Made by a program: the position numbers and the translations under genes | The notes under the pieces: model-generated | The model's database searches: none | What the model was told of the DNA's origin: nothing | What the model saw: only the letters and a program-made list of their open reading frames with translations | Origin: a virus | Direction: 5' to 3' (one strand) | Virus record (IMG/VR): IMGVR_UViG_3300041955_000607 | Coordinates: 1-62,921 of that record | Length of the DNA: 62,921 nucleotides | Part shown: positions 9,301 through 18,149 of the stretch, piece after piece | Layout of the letters: each line of letters begins with the position of its first letter | How positions within the stretch are numbered: the first letter of the stretch is position 1

Positions 9301-10891
9301 GACTTCGGGCGCGGGTGGGACCGTAATCGCTTCGCCGATCTTTGGCTTCGCGTACCAGATTGCCAACACTACGGGAACCACACAAGCGACTTACGGGATG
9401 ATCACGCAGAACGCGTATCAGGATGAATTTCAAATCCCGATCATCGATGCCTCGACAGCGTACAGCGTGCGCGTCACTGTCGCAGTGCCCACGGGAGCCT
9501 CGGGCGGGAATCTCGTGGTTGACCTCTTCAGCAAGAATCTCGGCACGGTGCTTGGGACGTTCTCGCTGCCTCTCGCCAGCATCGCAACGTCGATGGAGAT
9601 TGACACGGGAACGTTGCTCACTTCGGTTCTCGCCCCGGTGCCGAATGATCTCGTGATCCGGCTCTACGCGACGAACATCCCGAACGGCGTGACCGTCAAC
9701 ATCGATCGCGTTGAGCCTTTCCCCACCATGGCGCCGAACCTGAATACTCAGGTCACGCTCAGTTACAAGGGCAACTTCGAGGCTTTCGACCAGTTGAGCG
9801 GAGTGATCCTCGGGACGAATCAGAACCAGCAGCCTATCGTGAGCGCTTTCATCCTTTTCGATTCGCTCTATCTCGTGAAATCGGGATCTATGATCTCCGT
9901 GACTGACAACAACACGACGGAGCCCTCGGGATGGGCGACACCGCGGACTATCTCGAATTCCGTGGGTACGGCTGGCGTGAATGCGGTGACGACTGGAATC
10001 GATGAGCCAAATGCGGGAGAAGAGTGGGCCATCACCGCGTATCAACCTGGACTCTTCATGTTCTACGGGGGCCAACCCGTCAAACTCAGCGAAGAAATTC
10101 AATCGCTGTGGAACATGATCAACTGGAAGTACGGGTACACCATCTGGGTGAAAAACGATATCACTGAGCGTCGGATTCTTGTGGGCGTGCCCTTGCGGCC
10201 GACAAACGCACAGGGCAAGGTTTCCTCATTCTTGCCGGCTGGAATCCTCACCGATCCGAATCCGACCACGCCAAACGCCGTGCTCATGCTGAACTACAAA
10301 CAACTCAACACGGCCAACACACTCGCGGACAGTCCTGAAGTGCATCGCTCCTATTCAGGAAAACTCTTGGCATCTGAACTCACGCGGAAATGGGCTATCT
10401 GGATTCTCAAGTCTCCGTGCGCTGGACTTATCGAGCGCGCGGATACGACCACGCCCGTGTTCCTCGGGAATTCGGATCATACGGGGAAAATCTATCAGCT
10501 CGTGGATGGCTTGCTTGAAGATGATGGCAACGCGATCCTCCAGATGTACGATACTTACGGCTTCGTGCCCACCGAAGAAGGCGAAGGTCGCCAAATGGGC
10601 GTTACAAGATTTTGCTATGACTACATGTCATTATTGCTCGACGGTAGTGGTGCTTGTACTATCAGCGTTTTCCCAAATACGCTCGATACGCCTTATGCTC
10701 ACGCGCTCTTGCCTGATCTGACTCTTCCCGCTTCCACGAACGGCGATGTCGAAGTGCCCGTGAATGAAGTTGGAAACCGCCTGTTCGTGCAATTCAAATC
10801 GAATGCTGTTGGTGCGGGATTCATTCTTTCGCGCGTAATTATGTGCATGTCTCAAGATCCTTGGGCGAGCGTTAGGGGAGTCAACAATTGA
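6323..10891 (+). CDS. Large virion/tail protein, 1,522 residues
   Basis: GTG 6323 after AAGGAGG. Starts MNNASRPLTPIAVETMGGLY, a conserved-looking opening of large tail proteins. Almost entirely beta-type, Gly/Thr/Ser/Asn-rich, with no long coiled coil or membrane helices, so it is not a tape measure. Residues about 110-320 form an extra domain (YAVGIFTAFDVDTTG, DDNSWATATKSL, CDAPNTGGSPTVQAV) in more AT-rich codons than the flanks, suggesting acquisition. The C-terminal third has GEEWAITAYQPGLFMFYGGQ and a Trp/Tyr-rich part. Probable tail hub or distal tail component. Confidence 0.65.
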   Translation: MNNASRPLTPIAVETMGGLYTECPAEKLPNGASPLCINTDFIVGQTTQRPGKQSVYSFANSFVEKVAAFAASVAGSHAPNETAWTDPSNVTLNLPGTYASVSLNSGGPSEILQAISGSNIFGVTLPNPISAGSKLIYAVGIFTAFDVDTTGAADTDDNSWATATKSLASADWNYFLYECDAPNTGGSPTVQAVITGSPSQEPAILIEISGLTNSAFDQSAIGRGTNETAMDSGPTSPTSQADEMVFGFGFSATSEGNVRLTTGVGYADIPGLTSPYVGWGEYKVVNTIGAQDAVMTNDGSSNYWLLACATFKTGSTPTGPYSEVLECLNFPFSLSSTVVPLGFQVEISGHQTSLAADTILTVSLLHPNATSPTFICQLPISDGIVTVATPTEDWGLALTPALFNDPNFGVKIVASATNSTPVTFDIYAVKIKLWVTPDPPPSFNYIKTFAQTNGEVLTMALGDDGVFYQEDVLNNPGVLEAVYTAVEPDSFAQSATVDDREFIAISNLQNGTDIPYGYDGTNFDRLSQVGPGAPPSASTSSSGNTILTITQPSAKSDVESPGHLSDILWSAGPGNSSPGNTLTIYYSRDAVLPNPDADLQPGVGVQLANIAPIQGNTVNGDYIVTSVGLGIPPGGQYGRWYFTVQMPTSLFVNLGGGEPSPQTGTYQVTTATMTTASQVPNLEVNTQFAIAGTGGSPPAGYDGTWTVLTTPNASQLQITSTELTGNVATYGYNLITGTNPVLGQAITVTQTLNGNGIFNVAQAIIVATSPGTFSLNIVSATNIPTAAETGSGIVFGTIFTFDPLMIVGNKSGGSIVTAGVITLGVRKICYSFLTRNGFITQPSPILTLDIIAGASTLVVSGLLTGPDDVIARIVHLTAADGGNFYNIPAPVSVIDNGVTVINSSTWVLDNTSTSVTLSFSDGVLLAADQVDIQGNNLFECAELGSCVALVPYAQRLVAIGEQNKISNLLNYSFDGGFTGSAGAFTPAGWIADPTSGAGGTVIASPIFGFAYQIANTTGTTQATYGMITQNAYQDEFQIPIIDASTAYSVRVTVAVPTGASGGNLVVDLFSKNLGTVLGTFSLPLASIATSMEIDTGTLLTSVLAPVPNDLVIRLYATNIPNGVTVNIDRVEPFPTMAPNLNTQVTLSYKGNFEAFDQLSGVILGTNQNQQPIVSAFILFDSLYLVKSGSMISVTDNNTTEPSGWATPRTISNSVGTAGVNAVTTGIDEPNAGEEWAITAYQPGLFMFYGGQPVKLSEEIQSLWNMINWKYGYTIWVKNDITERRILVGVPLRPTNAQGKVSSFLPAGILTDPNPTTPNAVLMLNYKQLNTANTLADSPEVHRSYSGKLLASELTRKWAIWILKSPCAGLIERADTTTPVFLGNSDHTGKIYQLVDGLLEDDGNAILQMYDTYGFVPTEEGEGRQMGVTRFCYDYMSLLLDGSGACTISVFPNTLDTPYAHALLPDLTLPASTNGDVEVPVNEVGNRLFVQFKSNAVGAGFILSRVIMCMSQDPWASVRGVNN

Positions 10892-11438
10892 TATGGCTCC
10901 AACGTTCCCCAGATGCGAGGCGAGCTAAATAGCTCATTGAAACATGAAACTTTTTACAAAGCCGAAGAATAACGACCTTTTCGCTTGGGTCACGTGGTCC
11001 AGTCCTAAGTGCTATCGGATATTTCGACAATATATATCGCACTTGCTTTTCAGTGAGACGAGCCATGGGATTGTGTTCTCCGTTCAATGCTCGTCCATGA
11101 GAAATCATGTCTCTATGATTATCGGAAGCATCACCAGGTCTTGTGTGCTCTGGATTTACGCACGGACAGTTATCGCAACTATGAAGAAGACCTTTCCCTT
11201 TTGGTATTGGCCCCTTCAAAAGTATCCATGCGATACGATGAGCACGGAGGCGTTTCGTATGTGTGTCGTCCCAGATAAGTCCGTAATCATGTTTTCTTTT
11301 GAGTCTTGCGCCAGTCCACATCCAGCACCGACCTAGCGCGGGATTGTAGGGATGAAGTGGACCGTTCTTGTTCACCTTGACCCAGAAGCGGTCCTTGAGA
11401 GGTACTTTTACGAATTGGCCGAGAGCATTGATCTTCAT
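10881..11438 (-). CDS. HNH endonuclease (HNH_3-like)
   Basis: 185 residues, ATG 11438 (MKINALGQF); longer upstream reading is possible but has no better signal. Motifs: CWMWTGARLKRKHDYG, LRAHRIAWILLKGPIPKG, LLHSCDNCPCVNPEHTRPGD (HNH core with DNCPCVNPEH), then a helix-turn-helix-like C-terminus (KKFHVSMSYLARLASGERW). Antisense to the neighbours, its 3' end overlaps the large tail gene by 11 nt. A TATATAC box lies within about 10 nt of its start. Confidence 0.75.
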   Translation of the reverse strand: MKINALGQFVKVPLKDRFWVKVNKNGPLHPYNPALGRCWMWTGARLKRKHDYGLIWDDTHTKRLRAHRIAWILLKGPIPKGKGLLHSCDNCPCVNPEHTRPGDASDNHRDMISHGRALNGEHNPMARLTEKQVRYILSKYPIALRTGPRDPSEKVVILRLCKKFHVSMSYLARLASGERWSHINC

Positions 11439-11485
11439 GGTATATATTGTACCGTGGTATCCAAGAAAGAGAAAGGAGGTTGCAA

Positions 11486-12067
11486 TTGGCCCTCTCACTC
11501 GACAAAGAAATAACCTTTCTGAAGCAGGTTCCCCAGATAGGTAACTATCTCAGCAATGCGTTGCAACTCCTTCAGGATGGCGTAAACAATCTTGGAAAGA
11601 ATGTGGCCGTCGATCCAGTGGGCACGCTTCCCGCACCGCCGCCGATCCAGCAACTTAGCGTGAAGACGAACGGGCAAGGTCTGGTCCACGCGGTGATCAC
11701 CGATAACAATGCGATTCAGAAACATCTGAACTATTTCGTGGAGTACGACACGGATCAGAATTTCGGACAGCCGCACGTCGTGCATCTTGGCGCTTCGCGT
11801 TCCATGTCTCCGATGATTCTGCCTGCGCAAGATGACAACGGCAAGCCGCAGAAGTTTTTCTTCCGCGCGTATTCGCAATATCAGGGCAGCGACCCAGGAC
11901 CTAAGATACAATCGGGGGCGGCAGTGGACCCAGGTGGAACGCAGATGCTTACGCTTCTCCCGAGCACGGGAAGCGGCACTGCATCGGCAAATGGAAGAGA
12001 AGGCGGAAGCGGTTTCGGAAAAGTTCTTACTAGGCCAGCAATCACCCAAAAGAAAGCAGGCACGTGA
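11486..12067 (+). CDS. Virion protein, unknown
   Basis: 193 residues. I chose TTG 11486 (MALSLDKEIT) because a perfect AAAGGAGG lies 6 nt upstream. N-terminal helix with KQVPQIGNYLSNALQLLQDG, then an Ig/Fn3-like region (FVEYDTDQNF, VHLGASRSM, KFFFRAYSQYQGSDPG). It overlaps the following GTG by 4 nt. Probably a tail or fibre-associated protein. Confidence 0.55.
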   Translation: MALSLDKEITFLKQVPQIGNYLSNALQLLQDGVNNLGKNVAVDPVGTLPAPPPIQQLSVKTNGQGLVHAVITDNNAIQKHLNYFVEYDTDQNFGQPHVVHLGASRSMSPMILPAQDDNGKPQKFFFRAYSQYQGSDPGPKIQSGAAVDPGGTQMLTLLPSTGSGTASANGREGGSGFGKVLTRPAITQKKAGT

Positions 12068-12305
12068 ACGAAGCACGGAACGAAGCGATATATGAAGTGA
12101 AAGGTACGGAACGGAAAGAGATCACGCAACGCAGTGTCCCCTGCGGTGAGTGCGTGACCACTTCTTACTACGATCCCGAATCGGGGGGCACTACACTTTT
12201 GCGTTCTCTCCAACAATCACGGGGCCGTTCTACATCGTGGCGTACAAATCAGGCAGTACGGATGTGGCGGGGACCTCTCTGAATACGCTTGTGGCCGGGT
12301 CCTGA
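12064..12305 (+). CDS. Small virion-type protein made by probable -1 frameshift
   Basis: GTG 12064 overlaps the previous stop. Frame 0 runs MNEARNEAIYEVKGTER to YYDPESGG. At 12183-12189 there is G GGG GGC, a canonical X XXY YYZ heptamer in frame. Slipping by -1 continues HYTFAFSPTITGPFYIVAYK to LNTLVAGS and TGA at 12303, two bases before the next ATG. Frame 0 after the heptamer gives Arg/Ser-rich sequence to 12282 that looks random. The product is about 80 residues. The alternative is a one-base length error in the G6 run. Confidence 0.5.
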
Positions 12306-12306
12306 G

Positions 12307-12609
12307 ATGCCCGATATCTTCCTTTATGCGAGCCAGCCCAATGTATATACGATTGTTCTCTCCGATCCCACGACTTCGCACTCGGGATCTTCGGTCAGCG
12401 TTACCGCAGCCGGAAATGCGGCTTCACTCTCTCTCGGCATCATCACGGCGAATGCTGGTATCAATGTGAACCTGAGCGGGAATATAATCGCTTCGGCAAG
12501 CGGCAAGGTCTTGATTCTGTCCACGAAGCCGAAAGTGAATTTTGGCAGAAGCAGTATCGGGTCCAACGCGAAGCGAAAACGAAAAATCGGGACGGTGACA
12601 CTGAGTTGA
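12307..12609 (+). CDS. Small virion protein, unknown
   Basis: 100 residues from ATG 12307; an upstream TTG at 12289 overlaps the previous gene without support. MPDIFLYASQPNVYTIVLSD, then an Ala/Ser/Thr/Gly-rich beta part and a Lys/Arg-rich C-terminus (SNAKRKRKIG). The stop overlaps the TTG start of the acetyltransferase-like gene. Confidence 0.5.
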   Translation: MPDIFLYASQPNVYTIVLSDPTTSHSGSSVSVTAAGNAASLSLGIITANAGINVNLSGNIIASASGKVLILSTKPKVNFGRSSIGSNAKRKRKIGTVTLS

Positions 12610-13028
12610 TCCGAAACTTCGATTTCGATACGGATGTGGAGCGCGCGAAAGAGATTCACGCGGCGAACGAGCTGCCCGAGAACTGCTTTCCGAATCTCAC
12701 AATCACGATCGAAGATGGTGAGACGGTAGCGAATCCGTTGTTCATCGTGAAAGCGGTCTACGAGCATCAGGGCAAGATCGCGATGATGAGTTTTCTAAAA
12801 GTCACTGGAGAACTTTTTTTGCTATTAAGTCATGACACAGGGACGCCAGAACAGCGCTGGCAGTGGCTTTGCGAGTTCAAAGATTGGATGAAGGCGGAAG
12901 GAGCGCGGCAAGGTCTGGAGCAACTTACTGCTTGGATTCCCCCTGAAATCGAAGAGAGCTTTGGTAAGCGTTTGTTGGACCTTGGCTTCGTGAGAAGTCC
13001 GTGGATTTCATATACGTTGAATTTGTGA
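12606..13028 (+). CDS. GNAT-like acetyltransferase
   Basis: 140 residues. The fold pattern fits GNAT proteins of phages: IRNFDFDTDVERAKEIHA (strand-helix), a middle strand FIVKAVYEHQGKIAMMSFL, a catalytic-region helix with WLCEFKDWMKAEGARQGLEQ and a C-terminal FGKRLLDLGFVRSPW. The acetyl-CoA loop is degenerate, so activity is uncertain. Similar proteins often sit among podovirus tail and ejection genes. Confidence 0.55.
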   Translation: MIRNFDFDTDVERAKEIHAANELPENCFPNLTITIEDGETVANPLFIVKAVYEHQGKIAMMSFLKVTGELFLLLSHDTGTPEQRWQWLCEFKDWMKAEGARQGLEQLTAWIPPEIEESFGKRLLDLGFVRSPWISYTLNL

Positions 13029-13077
13029 GGCGACTGCACTACACTCTCAGTCAATCGGGCGAACGAGGAGCAACGCT

Positions 13078-13758
13078 ATGATGCGAGTACTTCTCAACCC
13101 GACCTTCTCGATTGAAACTGGTGAACTTCTTTCTCACGATGGCGAGTCCTTCGTTGATTCCTTTCCTATCCGCTGCGACCGCGGCGCCGTGCAACAAGCG
13201 AAAAATCTTGGTTCCACTGCCGGTCAAGTAGGCGCTGGGTTCGGTTCGGTTGCTTCTGGAATCGGCTCTTCTATCATCCCCGGCCTTGAGCGCCAAGCGA
13301 ATAATCCCACAGGTTTCGATCCCACCACGCAAAACAGAATGCTAGTCGCGAGTCAAGAGGGCGCTGGTGGAGCGAATGCCGCAATTACGGGCGAAGGCAG
13401 ACTCGCCGCGCTGCGTTCGCGTACTGCCGGGGGATTCGCGCCGGCGCTGGCCGAGGCCGCACGAGCCAAGGGCCGCACGCTGGCAACTGGTGCACTTGAT
13501 GTGCAACTTGAAAACGCGAAACTCGCGCAAGAGAAACAACGCGCAGCACAACAGCAACTCGGCGGAATGTACAGTGGCTTGAATGCGGATCAGTTGAAGG
13601 CCATGGGTCTCCAGAACGAAGATTTGCAGTCTCAACTCGCGGCTGGTCGCCAGGGCTGGTTACAGGATACTGAAGGCGTATTAGGAACAATTGGTAAGCT
13701 AGGTCAAGGTGCTGGCGCTTTCATGTCTGGAGCGGGAGCGATGGGAGCACATTTCTAA
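13078..13758 (+). CDS. Internal virion/ejection protein 1
   Basis: 226 residues, SD GAGGAG. Gly/Ala-rich N-terminus (GSTAGQVGAGFGSVASGIGS), then a long Ala/Gln/Leu helix (QLENAKLAQEKQRAAQQQ), ending GAGAFMSGAGAMGAHF. It is the first of three genes linked by TAATG overlaps; the set resembles the small, medium and large ejection proteins of podoviruses (T7 gp14/15/16 analogy, by order and composition only). Confidence 0.55.
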   Translation: MMRVLLNPTFSIETGELLSHDGESFVDSFPIRCDRGAVQQAKNLGSTAGQVGAGFGSVASGIGSSIIPGLERQANNPTGFDPTTQNRMLVASQEGAGGANAAITGEGRLAALRSRTAGGFAPALAEAARAKGRTLATGALDVQLENAKLAQEKQRAAQQQLGGMYSGLNADQLKAMGLQNEDLQSQLAAGRQGWLQDTEGVLGTIGKLGQGAGAFMSGAGAMGAHF

Positions 13759-15635
13759 TGGCCCTAACTCTTGATCAAATTCTCTCGGCTCCAACCGATC
13801 CTGATCTACTTAATCGGCACTTGCAGAATCTCGGGTATCTGCAACCGCCTCCCACTCCTGCTCCACTTGTCCCTCCCGCTACAGTTGGCCCGCTTTCTCC
13901 CGTGACGCCGCACTCCGATGTTACGCCTATGACGCCTCCTACACTCGCGCCCAGTGCGCCATTAAGTCCGCGTGGTAGCGAACTTGCGATTGGCGCGCGA
14001 AGTCAACCCGTGAAACCCATGGCGAAGCCCGAAATTGTTGGTGGTGCTCCTGAGATTGATGGAATGACAGGCACTCCATCCCTTGATATGGGAACTCTTC
14101 CTGCCATTGCTGGACCGCGCGCACCAACCAAGAAGGAATCCATCGCCGCTGGAAAAGAAGAGTACGCTGCGAATCGTCCAACTGTTACTGCACCAGTGAA
14201 CAGCAAGGAATTTTGGCAACAGAAAATGGATCAGGACGAGTACGACAAGAAGCATACATGGGGGAGTCCCATTTCCGCGCAACCTGGATTGCTTGGAAAA
14301 ATCGGCCATATCGCCGCGCGGATTGGTGAAATCGGTGGTGGAATCATAGCTCCCGGTATCGTCGCAGGAATCCCCGGGACTCCGCTGAATCGCGCGCTAA
14401 AGGAAGCAGGAGAAGCGAAGGAAGAAGCAGGAGCGGAAACGCGCGAGAGAGTCGCAAAGACCGCCGAAACCGAGAATGCTGCACGAACCGCTCAAGCGGA
14501 ATTCAATACTCCCGAGAAGCGCAGCACTTACATGGAGCAGCATCCTGAACAGTTTGAAGACATGAGCGACTTCGAGAAGAACGACTGGAGAGTGACTGGG
14601 AAGTTTCCACAACGCGAACCTGCGCCACCGAAAGAAACAAATTTGCAGCAAGATTATGCTACCGCCGTACAAGCAGCGATCAAATCAGGTGTCGATCCCG
14701 AGAAAGATCCAAAGGTGCAGCAGATCGCGACGGCAATTCAGAACGTTCAGAAGCAGCCTGCGGAGAAAACGCCAAGCGAAAAGAAGGAAGACATTTCCGA
14801 TTATTTGGCTGCGAATAAACTTGAGGACACGCCCGCGAATCGAGAGAAAGCGCGCGATGCTATTGCGAAGCGAGCACCAGCCGCAACTCAAATTGTTCAA
14901 GCCGCTGGTGGTATCAACCCAATTCCTGCAGAAATTGCGAATGTCCATGGGGATGATTACTTGAAAGGTTTGCCTCCTGCTGACCGTGGGATCGTTATGG
15001 CACTCGCGGAAGGCCGCATGTCGCTTCCATCCAGTTTTGCGTTGCGCACTCCTTACTGGCAGCGCGTTCTTGCGCAACTGAATCAATATGACCCGCAATT
15101 CAGCGAACAGCGGGCGCAACTCCGAAAGGGATACACAGTCGGATCGCAGTCCAAGGAAATCAATGCCATCAACACGGCGATGGGCCATGTCGGTGTACTT
15201 GGAGATTCGATCAATGCGCTGGACAATGGCGATGTGCGCGCATTGAATCTCATCGCCAATCAGATGGGTGTTGAAATCGGCAAAGACCCTGTGACGACTT
15301 TCCGAACCATCGTGAATCGCGTGGGGCCGGAAATCGCTAAAGCTTACGTGGGTGCTGGTGGATCGGCGGGAGAACGCGGAGCGGATGAGAAAGATTTTGA
15401 TCCGAATCTCAGCCCGAAACAACTACGCAGCAACGTTTCGATGACCGCTAAATTGCTCCGTTCAAAAATCAGTTCGCTGGAAAATCAGTGGAATCAGAAC
15501 GCGGCACCAGGGATGCAGAATTTTCAGGATCGCTTCATTATGCCCGAGGCGAAACACCAGTTGGATAAATGGGCACCTCAAGGCGGCGGCGGTGGTTTTG
15601 CGGGATGGAAAAAGCAACAAAGTAAGGCAGAATAA
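13758..15635 (+). CDS. Internal virion/ejection protein 2
   Basis: 625 residues. Pro-rich N-terminus (PPPTPAPLVPPATVGPLSP), a Gly/Ile-rich segment near 175-205 that could insert in a membrane (LGKIGHIAARIGEIGGGIIA), then a Lys/Glu/Ala-rich helical region. The C-terminal third (RTPYWQRVLAQLNQYDPQF to the end) looks like the conserved helical part of podovirus ejection proteins. Overlaps both neighbours by TAATG. Confidence 0.55.
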   Translation: MALTLDQILSAPTDPDLLNRHLQNLGYLQPPPTPAPLVPPATVGPLSPVTPHSDVTPMTPPTLAPSAPLSPRGSELAIGARSQPVKPMAKPEIVGGAPEIDGMTGTPSLDMGTLPAIAGPRAPTKKESIAAGKEEYAANRPTVTAPVNSKEFWQQKMDQDEYDKKHTWGSPISAQPGLLGKIGHIAARIGEIGGGIIAPGIVAGIPGTPLNRALKEAGEAKEEAGAETRERVAKTAETENAARTAQAEFNTPEKRSTYMEQHPEQFEDMSDFEKNDWRVTGKFPQREPAPPKETNLQQDYATAVQAAIKSGVDPEKDPKVQQIATAIQNVQKQPAEKTPSEKKEDISDYLAANKLEDTPANREKARDAIAKRAPAATQIVQAAGGINPIPAEIANVHGDDYLKGLPPADRGIVMALAEGRMSLPSSFALRTPYWQRVLAQLNQYDPQFSEQRAQLRKGYTVGSQSKEINAINTAMGHVGVLGDSINALDNGDVRALNLIANQMGVEIGKDPVTTFRTIVNRVGPEIAKAYVGAGGSAGERGADEKDFDPNLSPKQLRSNVSMTAKLLRSKISSLENQWNQNAAPGMQNFQDRFIMPEAKHQLDKWAPQGGGGGFAGWKKQQSKAE

Positions 15636-17941
15636 TGGCGACTGATCCCACACAGGACCAGGATTTTCTTTCCGCGTCTCCGCAGGATCAGCATGCTTAT
15701 TTGATGCACTCTGATCCCGACTATGCGAAAGCCGCACCTGATGATCAGAAAGCGTATCTCGCACACGTCCGCACTATTGCTCCGAAACCATCGAGCGAAG
15801 CGATCACGAAGGCTTATCCCGACGTAACGCCAACGATGAAGCAAGCGTTGGCTTCTGGCAATGCACCGTTCATCGCGCCGACACAATTTGAGAAAGAGAA
15901 CACAATTCCAAAGTGGTACGGTTTCACGCCCAGGAATGTCGTGAAGAATGCGTGGGAAGGAGCAAAAGGATTAGTGGGATCTGCAGCACAGGGTGCTTAC
16001 GATATAGGACTCGGTGAAGTGAATCCCGAAACCAACGAAATCGAACATGGTGCTGGTGGTCTCATTGGTCTGAACACAAAAGGTGAATTCGCACCTATTG
16101 AACGTGCGAGAGCGATTGCTCACAGATACATTACGGGTCCTGCAGGAGAACATATCGGAAAGGCAGAGGAAGCGTTGCAGCGCGGAGATACGCTTGAAGC
16201 TATCGGACATGGGACCGCTGCTGCACTTCCACTGGTGGGTCCTTGGGCTGCATCACTAGGTGAACAAGCCGGAACTGGTGATATCGGTGGGGCAACTGGA
16301 CAAGGGTTAGGAACCATTGCTGCGGGCGAACTCATGGCTCATCCGACAATGATCGGCAAAAGTCTGAAAGCCCTTGGTGGTGGAACTGCCGATGTATTGC
16401 ATAATCCGCTGAACATTGGTCTAAGTGCCGAGGAGCGCATCACTAAAGCTATACGTCCGAGAGCCCGTGCGACGGGATGGGAGGAAGCGATTGAAAGCCC
16501 TGGGGTACAGCGCGCAATCGCAGAATATCATGCCGAATCGCCAATCAAGTCCATGGATGAATTCAAGGACGCGATTCCCCAGATAAAAGACAGCCTGTGG
16601 AATGAGAAAGTTCAACCTGCCTTAGATCGTCAGGGTCCGCGTGCTGTGGACATGAAGCCCGTGGGAGAACAAGTACGCGCAGCTATTACTCCCGAGATGC
16701 GTGAGTTCCATCCAGAGAAAGTGCAGGGGCTTGAAGATTTGGCCACAAAGTTAGAGCGTGCCCGCACGGTTGAAGAAGCGGATCGGCTGCAGAAATATGC
16801 CAACGCGCAACTGGAGAGCTACTACAACAAATATCCGACAGGGCGCCGATCCGCCTTTGCTACCAATCCCGAAACGATGGAATGGGAACTCGCACGGCGC
16901 GGAGTACGCGATCAACTTCTGAAGACACTTGAGGACGCTGGTGAAACAGAAGTCAGAGATGCACGGAAAGACTACGGCAATTTGACGACGATCCAGAAAG
17001 AATTGGAACGCAAGGTCAACGTGAACGCACGCAAGTCCACGATGAGCCTGCCTCGAATTCTTGGAATGATCAGCGCGGTCCCTACTCATGGCATCGGGAT
17101 TGTCGCTGGCGAATTAGCTCATCATTTTGCGCAACCTGATATTCTACTCAGACAGGGGATTAAGCGCCTGAATCCGCCAGAGGCAGCGCCATTTACCCCA
17201 CCAGCGCCCTACGTGTTGCCAGAAACGATTCAGGGGCAGGCAGCGGGGCAAACGCCAACTGCAGCGCCTGTTACCCCCATAAGTGCTCCGATTCGCGCCC
17301 CTGAGCCCCTTTCTGCCCCACAGCGCCCCATTCCAGAGGGTGAGGGCCTACTTCCGCGCCTTCAAGAGTCTGGTCAACACGGTATTTTGGGTCAAATTGA
17401 GGCACGCCGAACGGGTGCCGCAGATTTGAAGGTTGGCGATACCTTCGTGGATGACAAGGGCGAGCCACGCCGCATCGTGGACATCGCGGAAGGGAAGATC
17501 GAGACCGCTGACGGCACTAAGCGCACCTACGAAGATGAAGTAGGGCACTTGGGCGAGATCAATTCGCCTCGCGCGCAACTTGCACGCGGGGGAAAGTTCA
17601 TCGCTCAGGAAACCCAACCAAGCGAGGCAGATCGCTACTTGCAATCCTTGGGGCGCGAGGTTCCAGAAGTTGAATTAGGCGAGGAAACTGGACCGCGCGC
17701 AAACGCAAGCGGCCAACCTGGAGGTGGAGGGTTGGAAGAACAGGGACGCATACAAGCAGAAAATGCAGTGGGCGTGAAGTATTTCCGAGAAGATGCAGGT
17801 GGCAAACGCACGCCACTTATCGGACTTGGCAGGCAAGACTTGAGGGCTAATCCAGGCGGAAAAATTATTCGCGTGGAAGCCAACGGACAAGAAACGGTCC
17901 TGGATGCGAGGCCCATTGCTCGTCGGTTAACTCGACCTTAG
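15635..17941 (+). CDS. Internal virion/ejection protein 3
   Basis: 768 residues. N-terminus DPTQDQDFLSASPQDQ with a repeated D-x-QKAYL pattern; residues about 100-260 are Gly/Ala-rich and amphipathic; the middle is helical; the C-terminal ~200 residues carry GDTFVDDKGEPRRIVDIAEG, an SH3-like strand set. Last and largest of the ejection set. Its final 77 nt overlap the convergent minus-strand gene ending at 17865. Stop TAG. Confidence 0.55.
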   Translation: MATDPTQDQDFLSASPQDQHAYLMHSDPDYAKAAPDDQKAYLAHVRTIAPKPSSEAITKAYPDVTPTMKQALASGNAPFIAPTQFEKENTIPKWYGFTPRNVVKNAWEGAKGLVGSAAQGAYDIGLGEVNPETNEIEHGAGGLIGLNTKGEFAPIERARAIAHRYITGPAGEHIGKAEEALQRGDTLEAIGHGTAAALPLVGPWAASLGEQAGTGDIGGATGQGLGTIAAGELMAHPTMIGKSLKALGGGTADVLHNPLNIGLSAEERITKAIRPRARATGWEEAIESPGVQRAIAEYHAESPIKSMDEFKDAIPQIKDSLWNEKVQPALDRQGPRAVDMKPVGEQVRAAITPEMREFHPEKVQGLEDLATKLERARTVEEADRLQKYANAQLESYYNKYPTGRRSAFATNPETMEWELARRGVRDQLLKTLEDAGETEVRDARKDYGNLTTIQKELERKVNVNARKSTMSLPRILGMISAVPTHGIGIVAGELAHHFAQPDILLRQGIKRLNPPEAAPFTPPAPYVLPETIQGQAAGQTPTAAPVTPISAPIRAPEPLSAPQRPIPEGEGLLPRLQESGQHGILGQIEARRTGAADLKVGDTFVDDKGEPRRIVDIAEGKIETADGTKRTYEDEVGHLGEINSPRAQLARGGKFIAQETQPSEADRYLQSLGREVPEVELGEETGPRANASGQPGGGGLEEQGRIQAENAVGVKYFREDAGGKRTPLIGLGRQDLRANPGGKIIRVEANGQETVLDARPIARRLTRP

Positions 17942-18149
17942 GTTCGGCCCAAATCTGATTGAATGGCACTTCAAACAGCACCACTTGATTGGGGCAACGC
18001 GTCGCTGCAAGTTTGGAAATAAATCCAGGGATACTGCTATCCACGATCTCATTGATTACTTCGTGACCGAAGCATCCTTCCTGACCGCACAGACAGCGGT
18101 CCTCTTCAGATATCGAGGATTCTTTGGCGCTCTTCTCTGTGGTTTCCAC
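17865..18149 (-). CDS. Hypothetical protein, minus-strand island gene 3
   Basis: 94 residues from GTG 18149, chosen because AAGGAAGGAG precedes it. Contains CLCGQEGCFGHEVIN (possible metal site) and FEVPFNQIWAEPKVELT. A longer GTG at 18212 would overlap the preceding gene by 107 nt. Function unknown. Confidence 0.5.
   Translation of the reverse strand: METTEKSAKESSISEEDRCLCGQEGCFGHEVINEIVDSSIPGFISKLAATRCPNQVVLFEVPFNQIWAEPKVELTDEQWASHPGPFLVRWLPRE

Noticed and set aside
9131-10102. 323-residue minus-strand ORF
   Set aside because: Lies fully inside the large tail gene, is rich in Arg/His in the way of antisense GC-rich frames, and has no SD or neighbours.
6323-10891. Tape-measure protein
   Set aside because: Sequence is beta-type, Gly/Thr/Asn-rich, without long helices or hydrophobic segments; no tail-tube or tail-chaperone genes nearby.
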